Of a stretch of 29,692 nt of DNA, positions 22,124 to 28,103 are shown piece after piece (positions within the stretch are counted from its first letter, which is position 1; each line of letters begins with the position of its first letter). The notes under the pieces were generated by a model that made no database searches, was not told the origin of the DNA, and was given only the letters and a program-made list of their open reading frames with translations. The DNA comes from an uncultured Eubacteriales bacterium (GTDB lineage Bacteria; Bacillota; Clostridia; Peptostreptococcales; Anaerovoracaceae), in contig CAJUEB010000005.1 in NCBI GenBank assembly GCA_910585135.1, forward strand, positions 1 through 29,692, given 5' to 3'. The translations under genes were made by a program, and so were the position numbers.

Positions 22124-22840
22124 CTATTCTGTTCTAAAGCTCCCCAAAATTGCCAAAACCTCTTTTTCTTCTTCCGATGTAAACGATTCGTCAGGCGAAA
22201 TTGCAATCACAGAAATGTAACCGCTGTACCAAAATGCAAAGTCGGCCTCAAAAGTTCTCCTTACATCATCTTTCGTTCCAATCCATGATTCCGGCAAAAC
22301 CCCATAAGATACTTTTCCGTCCACGTCCTGAAAATCCGAATCATTCTTCATATCCATCTGACCTGTAACTTTTAATTTTGCTACCATAAATTTCCCCAGC
22401 CCGGAATGATCGGTAGCCTGTACATAGCCGGGAATGAATTGTGAATCGCCTGCTTTCGACACATCTACCCGCGCCATCGTAACTGCTGAAGCACCTCCAA
22501 GCTGGCCTTCTGCAACGCCACCTATATAAGAATAAGTAACGGTTGCTCCTCTGTCATTTGATAATACGACCTTTTCACTGGTCGCACTGACTTCTTCGGC
22601 AGAAACTTTCCAATTATCAGGATAGTCAAAAGAAAATTTCGGATATGTAACAGCATTAACATCGCCATATTTTGTTACATAAGTATTATTTAGCTGTACC
22701 GGCTTCACTTCTTCTGTTTGTTCTTTCTCTGTTTTTTCTTGATCCGCATTCTCTGATGCAGTCTGATTATCGCTGCAAGCCGTGCAAAACAACAGGGTAA
22801 AGCAAGCTGCTAAAATCAATACGTTCTTTAACACTTTCAT
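22124..22840 (-). CDS. Putative lipoprotein, unknown function
   Basis: A 238-residue secreted lipoprotein. A lysine-containing N-terminus and hydrophobic segment end at FCTAC, a lipobox-like site with Cys22 (the -3 residue is Cys rather than Leu). An acidic Glu/Lys/Thr linker (about 24-46) leads into a globular domain containing FSFDYPDNWKVSAEEVS, which resembles the PsbP-like or MOG1-type beta-sandwich seen in many Firmicute lipoproteins. AGGA precedes the ATG at 22840 with 6-nt spacing. It sits between the DUF3592 membrane protein and pgeF. No specific function can be assigned. Confidence 0.75.
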   Translation of the reverse strand: MKVLKNVLILAACFTLLFCTACSDNQTASENADQEKTEKEQTEEVKPVQLNNTYVTKYGDVNAVTYPKFSFDYPDNWKVSAEEVSATSEKVVLSNDRGATVTYSYIGGVAEGQLGGASAVTMARVDVSKAGDSQFIPGYVQATDHSGLGKFMVAKLKVTGQMDMKNDSDFQDVDGKVSYGVLPESWIGTKDDVRRTFEADFAFWYSGYISVIAISPDESFTSEEEKEVLAILGSFRTE

Positions 22841-22916
22841 ACAATTCCTCCGTTTTTAAAGTTGTTGTCAAGATCTTCTTATCTATTTTCATATTTGCGA
22901 TTGCAAAAGGCAGTGG

Positions 22917-23462
22917 TCATATAAGCAACAGGGCACAGACAAGAAACACAACGCCCAGAACCCATAATATGATATTCGGCTTCTTTTCGCATATGAAAGA
23001 ATCCGGCTTCTCCGGGTCAATATAAATGCGGCGGTACTCGCCTTCGGAAAAATTCTTTCTGATATAGCGCATCGGAAAACTCTGCGCCGTCTGCTCCTGG
23101 TATACTTCATCTCCATATTCATATGTAAATACCGGGCTGTAACTCGCCATGCCATAAGAGCCAGAATATCGGTTTGCGCCTTCATATCTTCCCATGATCG
23201 GCAAGCGGCACCGGAACGTGATGGAGGTCAGATGGAAAGCTGTAATAAACATGATTGCCGCCATGCAGAGTACCCACACAAATACGACACTGTCCTCACC
23301 AAAAAAATACATGACAGCCAAAGTCACGGCTCCGATTGCGGCAAGTCCTATTCCGATCCATATCGCAGCTTTTCTGCTTTTAATGCCTCGATTCAAGATG
23401 CCTGCCACAATGCTGCAAAGTCCCAGGCCGATAAAAGCAATGGAACAAAACAAAAGCTTCAT
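22917..23462 (-). CDS. DUF3592-like membrane protein
   Basis: A 181-residue membrane protein with helices at about 4-24, 33-54, 60-80 and a last one at 164-181. Between them is an extracytoplasmic or cytosolic beta domain with SYSPVFTYEYGDEVYQEQT and YIDPEKPDSFIC, the pattern of DUF3592 proteins (Y-P-V-xx-Y...DPxxP). The role of the family is unknown. GGAGGAGG lies directly before the ATG at 23462. The lipoprotein gene follows after 76 nt, and the 46-bp repeat array lies immediately upstream. Confidence 0.7.
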   Translation of the reverse strand: MKLLFCSIAFIGLGLCSIVAGILNRGIKSRKAAIWIGIGLAAIGAVTLAVMYFFGEDSVVFVWVLCMAAIMFITAFHLTSITFRCRLPIMGRYEGANRYSGSYGMASYSPVFTYEYGDEVYQEQTAQSFPMRYIRKNFSEGEYRRIYIDPEKPDSFICEKKPNIILWVLGVVFLVCALLLI

Positions 23463-23491
23463 TTTTCTCCTCCTCCAATTACACCTGAAAA

Positions 23492-23783
23492 GAGTGATAA
23501 CGGCAACGCCTGACGGCCTCCTGCCATATCTTCAGACGAGTGGTTTTAGCAATGCCCGACGGCTTTCCATCAAATATGCAAAACGATACCGCTCGTGTTT
23601 GGCAGCTTCCCGCCACATTATCCGAAAACGATATCGCCCTGTCTGCCCTGTCCGAGATCCTTCATCACATCTTTAAGAGAGCGATTCCAGCAAGTTGCGG
23701 CGGTTTTCCAGCAGAAATCCGAAAATGATTTCGTCCGTACCCGGCAGCCTTTCGCCACACCCTCAAACGAGCGATTCCAGCAA
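23492..23783. repeat. Degenerate tandem array, period about 46 bp, seven units
   Basis: Units start at 23492, 23538, 23581, 23626, 23679, 23723 and 23769. Each begins with a GAGYGAT or AAAYGAT box; several continue with a GGCAGCYTTYCGCCACA-like block (clear at 23601 and 23742). GAGCGATTCCAGCAA is identical at 23679-23693 and 23769-23783. Two box types roughly alternate, suggesting a 92-bp higher-order unit. The last unit overlaps the stop codon and final codons of the phosphatase gene. The period is not a multiple of three, so the array is not protein-coding as such. Confidence 0.7.
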
Positions 23784-24212
23784 CGCCTTGCAGCCTTCAG
23801 ACACGTCCGCATATGTTTCTTCAAAATTTCCCGTATACCATGGGTCGGCGATATCCCGATCCTTTCCCGCAAAATCCAGGAGCTTAAACACCTTGCCTTG
23901 TGGATCACCGCCGCATATCGCCGTGATATTGCGGGTATTAGCGTCATCCATTCCGATGATGTAATCGAAGCTTTCATAATCGTTCTTTGTGATTTGCCTT
24001 GCGCGCCGCTTGCTACATGGGATGCTATGCTCTGCCAGCATTTTCTTCGTTCCAGGATGCGTATCGTTTCCAATCTCTTCCCTGCTGGTTGCCGCTGACT
24101 CGATATAAAACTGATCTGCCGCACCTGCCTGCGCGGCCATGTGTTTTAAAACAAACTCTGCCATGGGGGAGCGGCAGATATTGCCGTGGCAGATGAATAG
24201 TATTTTTGTCAT
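23763..24212 (-). CDS. Low-molecular-weight protein-tyrosine phosphatase
   Basis: A 149-residue phosphatase of the LMW-PTP family. The active-site loop CHGNICRSP gives the nucleophile Cys8, Arg14 and Ser15, and the general-acid loop IADPWYTG gives Asp123. The length is that of the complete family. AAGGA lies about 11 nt before the ATG at 24212. It may act on tyrosine-phosphorylated proteins or, as in some bacteria, on small phosphorylated metabolites. The final codons fall in the last unit of the 46-bp array. An integrated element ends within about 100 bp upstream of its start, so its promoter region may have been rebuilt by that insertion. Confidence 0.95.
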   Translation of the reverse strand: MTKILFICHGNICRSPMAEFVLKHMAAQAGAADQFYIESAATSREEIGNDTHPGTKKMLAEHSIPCSKRRARQITKNDYESFDYIIGMDDANTRNITAICGGDPQGKVFKLLDFAGKDRDIADPWYTGNFEETYADVSEGCKALLESLV

Positions 24213-24324
24213 GTTTCGTATATCCTTTCCTATTTTGGTTTAAGTTCGATTATCATTGGAATTTCAACATTTTAAGCCAATTACATTCAAATATATTTTT
24301 TGCATATCTGTGCATATTATTATA

Positions 24325-24419
24325 TTTTACAACTTATCTTTTCCTTCAAAAGTTGTAAAATAAGTTGTAAAATGACATACGGTTTGCCATTTTACAACTT
24401 ACATTTTTGCATTACAACT
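24325..24419. promoter_or_regulatory. Integrase arm-type sites at the element end
   Basis: The word ATTTTACAACTTA or its complement occurs at 24325-24336, 24350-24361, 24361-24373 and 24389-24401, with a partial copy TTACAACT at 24412-24419 that overlaps the integrase stop codon. The middle copies form a perfect 14-bp inverted repeat (24361-24374 with 24388-24401, 13-nt loop). Tn916 integrase binds comparable direct repeats beside the transposon end through its N-terminal domain, so these are probably its arm sites. Confidence 0.7.
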
Positions 24420-25638
24420 CTTCATTTTCTGCCGCATTAATACGTTCCATCTCCTTTTGAACATCGGAAAAGCCCAAATGGGTATATGTATTCAATGTAA
24501 CTCCTATATCTGAATGCCCCATGATCTTCTGCAATGTCTTTGGATTCATTCCAGACTTTGCCATATTGGAGCAAAATGTATGACGGCATACATGAGGAGT
24601 AATCGTCGGCATTTCCTCTTTATAAATTCTGTTATACTTTTCGACAATATGCTTGAAGTATTTCTCCCAATGAAGTGCAACCATCGGTATATTATTTTTA
24701 TCCAGGTATAAAAAGCCTTCATATGATGTGCCATTTTTATCATAGACAACAGGTTCCTTTATCACCTTTTTCCTGTTCTCTATGATTTTGCGAAAGCATT
24801 CCTTTACGTCCTCCGTCATGGGAAGCATCCTTGTGCCGCTTCCCGTTTTCGTATCCTCGATAATGTATTCCATATTTCGTGTGCGCTGTAACTGATGATT
24901 GACATTTATCACCCCGTCCTCCAAATCAATGTCATCTATGGTCAGTCCTACGAATTCTGAAATACGCAGTCCCGTATGGAACAAAATATAGATCCCTTCG
25001 TAATACTTACTAAAATGGTTATCGGATTTTACGAACTTCAAAAAATCCCTTTGCTGCTTTCTTGTAATCGCTTCCCTTGTCACACTGTCATTGACAACCA
25101 CTGTTGCCATCTGAAATTCAAAGGGATTCTTGCGTATCAAATCATCATAGACAGCCATTTGAAAGGCAGGCCTTACAACACCTCTTACCGCATGTATCGT
25201 GCTGTATCCGCGGCCATCACTTTGCAGCTTGATTAACCATGCCTTTGCATCTGATAATTTCACCTTGCCGATTTTTCTACTGCCGAATTCTTCTTTCTTA
25301 ATGATATTTATTACAAATCTATAATTCGACTCGGTATTATGCCTTACCCCTGTTTTCTGGGCAATATATTTGGCCACCAGTTCTAGGACTGTAATATCCC
25401 CGTTGTGCGAAGAGATGCCGTCTTCCAAATCCTTTTGAATCAGCTTTATCTTATCCCGGAGAGGAGCATCATCGCTTGCTCCTGCCGGAACGCTGTCTGA
25501 TTTTACTAATTTCCAGCTGTAAACATATTTCACATTGCCAGCATTGTCTGTATATTTATACATATACCGCCCGTCTTTTCTCTGGCTCTCGCCACTCCTC
25601 AATATCCTGTTCTTGTTATCTCTTCTTTTCTCTGCCAT
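24412..25638 (-). CDS. int: Tn916-type tyrosine recombinase (integrase)
   Basis: A 408-residue integrase that excises and integrates the element. The N-terminus MAEKRRDNKNRILRSGESQR and the following YMYKYTDNAGNVKYVYSW match the three-stranded arm-DNA-binding domain of Tn916 Int. A core-binding SAM-like domain (about 80-180) precedes the catalytic domain with Arg225 (HTGLRISEF), Lys264 (DTKTGSG), His349 and Arg352 (PHVCRHTF), His375 (MGHSDIG) and the nucleophile Tyr385 (LNTYTHL). All catalytic residues are present, so it is probably active. AAGGA is 8 nt before the ATG at 25638. The excisionase gene lies just upstream, with a hairpin between them. Confidence 0.96.
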   Translation of the reverse strand: MAEKRRDNKNRILRSGESQRKDGRYMYKYTDNAGNVKYVYSWKLVKSDSVPAGASDDAPLRDKIKLIQKDLEDGISSHNGDITVLELVAKYIAQKTGVRHNTESNYRFVINIIKKEEFGSRKIGKVKLSDAKAWLIKLQSDGRGYSTIHAVRGVVRPAFQMAVYDDLIRKNPFEFQMATVVVNDSVTREAITRKQQRDFLKFVKSDNHFSKYYEGIYILFHTGLRISEFVGLTIDDIDLEDGVINVNHQLQRTRNMEYIIEDTKTGSGTRMLPMTEDVKECFRKIIENRKKVIKEPVVYDKNGTSYEGFLYLDKNNIPMVALHWEKYFKHIVEKYNRIYKEEMPTITPHVCRHTFCSNMAKSGMNPKTLQKIMGHSDIGVTLNTYTHLGFSDVQKEMERINAAENEEL

Positions 25639-25659
25639 TGTCAGTTTCCTTTCTTATGG

Positions 25660-25707
25660 AAAAGGCTCCAGCATGGCACGTACATTTTACCATAACTGGA
25701 GCCTTTT
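25660..25707. terminator. Hairpin between xis and int
   Basis: AAAAGGCTCCAG (25660-25671) pairs with CTGGAGCCTTTT (25696-25707), 12 bp, and ATGG/CCAT (25673-25676, 25690-25693) extends the stem. T-runs of four to five follow on either strand. It lies between excisionase and integrase genes and could attenuate read-through into int or stop plus-strand transcripts. Confidence 0.65.
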
Positions 25708-25725
25708 TGCTATATGCCTCTCTGC

Positions 25726-25944
25726 TTACAATGCCGTAACTTTCTCATCCAAATAATGCTCAAACGCCCGCCGTTTTACCAGGGTTTTCACTCCGTTTGA
25801 GATCAAAAAATCTTCACCGGCATGTTCTTTGAGAAAGCGGCGAAGCACCTTCTCACCTATGCCAAAATAAATGGTCGCCTCTTCTATAGTTAAGGCATAT
25901 TTCTCCCAAATCGGGACGCTCCGGTTTTTCGTTATTCTTTCCAT
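25726..25944 (-). CDS. xis: Tn916-type excisionase
   Basis: A 72-residue winged-helix DNA-binding protein that directs recombination toward excision. The segment VPIWEKYALTIEEATIYFGIGE closely follows the Tn916 Xis pattern, and the second half LISNGVKTLVKRRAFEHYLDE matches its wing and last helix. The size is normal. GGGAGG precedes the ATG at 25944 with about 10-nt spacing. It lies 87 bp before int and 52 bp after the ATPase gene, all on the minus strand. Confidence 0.93.
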   Translation of the reverse strand: MERITKNRSVPIWEKYALTIEEATIYFGIGEKVLRRFLKEHAGEDFLISNGVKTLVKRRAFEHYLDEKVTAL

Positions 25945-25996
25945 CTTACTCTTCCTCCCTTTTCCTCATTAGTTTTTTGCCCATTTTATCAACGTT

Positions 25997-27988
25997 TTAG
26001 GAAATTAAATTTTCCAGTTTAATTTTGTATAATTCGTAAAACCGTCGATGGATACCGGTATGTGCAAAAGTTTTGTGTGTATATCGCGGTTGACTGCCTT
26101 CGGATTTAATTTGTATCAGCTCCTTTTTCGCCAGGAATTTAGTCAGTTCAATTTGGGTAGAAAACGGAGAAAATTTCCCCTTCCTAGCATACCCGGATTT
26201 CAACATCTCAAGCAGCCTCGACGGATAGATGATGTAAAAATCATCCTGCCCATGGATAGTTTTGAGGATGTCCTTTACATCTTCAATTGCACATTGGTGT
26301 TCAAACTCCTCAAGAATTATTTCTGCGATGATTTGTTCATCTGGCTTGGCCATGGCATCGCTGTCATTCTCTTGAATAACACTTTTTATGGCTTCAGCTT
26401 CTATCCTTGCATTCTCCTCTATCTCGGCTCTGCTGAAATGCCCAGTAAAAGCAAGATACTCCGACAGAAGGTAACTTGCCACTTTCAGCATAGCGTATGT
26501 TTCTCGAAAACGCGGCATATCTATTGGCAACGACAAATCTCTTCTGTGTGCTTCGAACACTTCCTTGGCTCTTGCCATTAGTGATTTCTGATTGTTGGTT
26601 GTAAATTCCAGAAATCGGCAAACGAAAGTGGGAAGAATCTCCAGATGTTCCTGATGCCAGCTAAGCTTATCAAGCTCGCATGAGTCTCTGCTGATTTCCA
26701 GCTTCAGGATTCTGGCCCGGGACGACCTGATTTCAACAGGCAGCTGTTCTCCTGTAACCACAGCCATTGAAGTAATTGGCGTATACTCGGCTACTCCCTG
26801 ATTTAATGTGGCAAAAATTTTCGAGCGTTTTTTACCAACATTGTCACCGTAGCTTCGGGTAATGACCTCCAGTTTTTTCATCAACTCTTTCGCGTGCGCC
26901 CTATCCACCGGCGGGACTAAATCATCAAAGATTGTCACAGCGTCTGTATTTTTAGCCATTGCCTCCTCTAATGCTACAACCGTTGATTCAAACTTAATAT
27001 CCGGACCACCCGACCTGTCCATTAGCCGAAAGAACAATTTTGCCAACGTGGTCTTCCTTGCATTCGTCTCGCCAATAATCGCCAGAAGAAACTGCAATGG
27101 CAAGCCTTCATTCATAAGCAGCCTCCGGCACAACGCGAGAATGAAATAAAGCTGCATGACTATCGCAACCCTCCCGTCTTCCGGAAGAATCTCCCTCATC
27201 GAGATAAAAGCTTTAGCTACTGATGTGCCTGCATACATTTTCCTGCTGCCGAATTCGGTCTCCGATTTTGCATACATGGCCAGGTCTGGATTTCCAATTA
27301 CACCATTGGGAGTGACAAAGTAGAAACTGCCATCCACGCTCCTGTAATTTTTCCATCCTATCGAATTGAAACGGTATTCTGCACCAAAATCATCCCGGTT
27401 GATCAACTCCCGTACATACCGCTGATACAGATTCTTCACTTTAGCTCCCGGTTCCAAAATTACGCGGCCTTTGCTTTCTTTTTGCAGAAATTTGCCATCG
27501 TAAATGGCTTCCAGATTAACCAGCACGGATTTGCTTCCTTTTTTTGTAACTATTTCCAGAGAAAACAGCGAATTTTCATTATATCCAGTTATCTTCCCCG
27601 TTTCATCAAATTTTTCCTGGATCTCTAAAATTTCACGCCTGATTTCGATTTTCCCCGCAAACAGTTCCACCTTCTCTATGCCGGTATCTGCAACGGTATA
27701 CCCGCCTGCACAATAAAAGCGAGGTCTCCTTTTTTGAACTTTTTGCGGCTGCGCAAAGATTTTTTGCTTTTCTTGGTTCACCATCACTCTTGCAGGTCGT
27801 TCTTCCTCCTGTCCCTTTGGCTCTAGCCGCGGCTTCTCTATTTGATACGGAACTTCTTGTGATGACTGCAAGCCTGGCTTTGGCCCTAACCTCTTTACAG
27901 GGCTGGCAAGCCGCTTCACTGGACTGACAAGTCTAGCTACCGGGCTAATTAATCCTTCGCCATGTGTGGTATTTTTTTTATTTTCCAT
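25997..27988 (-). CDS. P-loop ATPase, DUF927-like, element-encoded
   Basis: A 663-residue protein with a central ATPase domain. Walker A is GETNARKTT (Gly306-Thr314, Lys312), Walker B VTIFDDLV (Asp355, Asp356), and sensor-like Asn396 and the arginine cluster RSSRAR (421-426) follow. The preceding part FNSIGWKNYR with YFVTPNGVIG resembles DUF927 proteins, helicase-like ATPases of phages and integrated elements. The N-terminal 90 residues are disordered and basic, with three tandem heptads at 15-35. The C-terminal 110 residues may be a winged-helix region. AAGGAGAGG precedes the ATG at 27988. A role in element DNA replication or partition is likely, but no primase motif is seen. The family assignment is tentative. 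Confidence 0.6.
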   Translation of the reverse strand: MENKKNTTHGEGLISPVARLVSPVKRLASPVKRLGPKPGLQSSQEVPYQIEKPRLEPKGQEEERPARVMVNQEKQKIFAQPQKVQKRRPRFYCAGGYTVADTGIEKVELFAGKIEIRREILEIQEKFDETGKITGYNENSLFSLEIVTKKGSKSVLVNLEAIYDGKFLQKESKGRVILEPGAKVKNLYQRYVRELINRDDFGAEYRFNSIGWKNYRSVDGSFYFVTPNGVIGNPDLAMYAKSETEFGSRKMYAGTSVAKAFISMREILPEDGRVAIVMQLYFILALCRRLLMNEGLPLQFLLAIIGETNARKTTLAKLFFRLMDRSGGPDIKFESTVVALEEAMAKNTDAVTIFDDLVPPVDRAHAKELMKKLEVITRSYGDNVGKKRSKIFATLNQGVAEYTPITSMAVVTGEQLPVEIRSSRARILKLEISRDSCELDKLSWHQEHLEILPTFVCRFLEFTTNNQKSLMARAKEVFEAHRRDLSLPIDMPRFRETYAMLKVASYLLSEYLAFTGHFSRAEIEENARIEAEAIKSVIQENDSDAMAKPDEQIIAEIILEEFEHQCAIEDVKDILKTIHGQDDFYIIYPSRLLEMLKSGYARKGKFSPFSTQIELTKFLAKKELIQIKSEGSQPRYTHKTFAHTGIHRRFYELYKIKLENLIS
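27884..27946 (-). repeat. Three 21-bp repeats coding SPVxRLx heptads
   Basis: Residues 15-35 of the ATPase read SPVARLV, SPVKRLA and SPVKRLG, three in-frame units of 21 bp in a basic disordered N-terminus. The units differ at several third positions, so they are not a very recent expansion. Confidence 0.75.
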
Positions 27989-28067
27989 GTCCCTCTCCTT
28001 TCTGTTCTCTTTTCTCTTTTAGCCTACCATGCCTAAATGAACGGTTACACTCTTTTAGACACCAAAA

Positions 28068-28103
28068 AAAATTGCAAGAGAGCATCAGTTCTCTTGCAAT
28101 TTT
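28068..28103 (-). terminator. Intrinsic terminator overlapping a stop codon
   Basis: A perfect 14-bp stem (28068-28081 with 28090-28103) and an 8-nt loop, followed on the minus strand by a run of T residues. The stop codon of the upstream gene (28085-28087) lies in the loop, and its last codons form one arm, so gene end and terminator are fused. Confidence 0.9.

Noticed and set aside
23492..23783. Possible CRISPR array
   Set aside because: The repeats are degenerate and directly adjoining, with no unique spacers between conserved repeats, and no cas gene is present.
23618..24124. 168-codon minus-strand frame overlapping the phosphatase gene
   Set aside because: It is out of frame with the complete tyrosine phosphatase and extends only because the 46-bp repeats lack stops in that frame.
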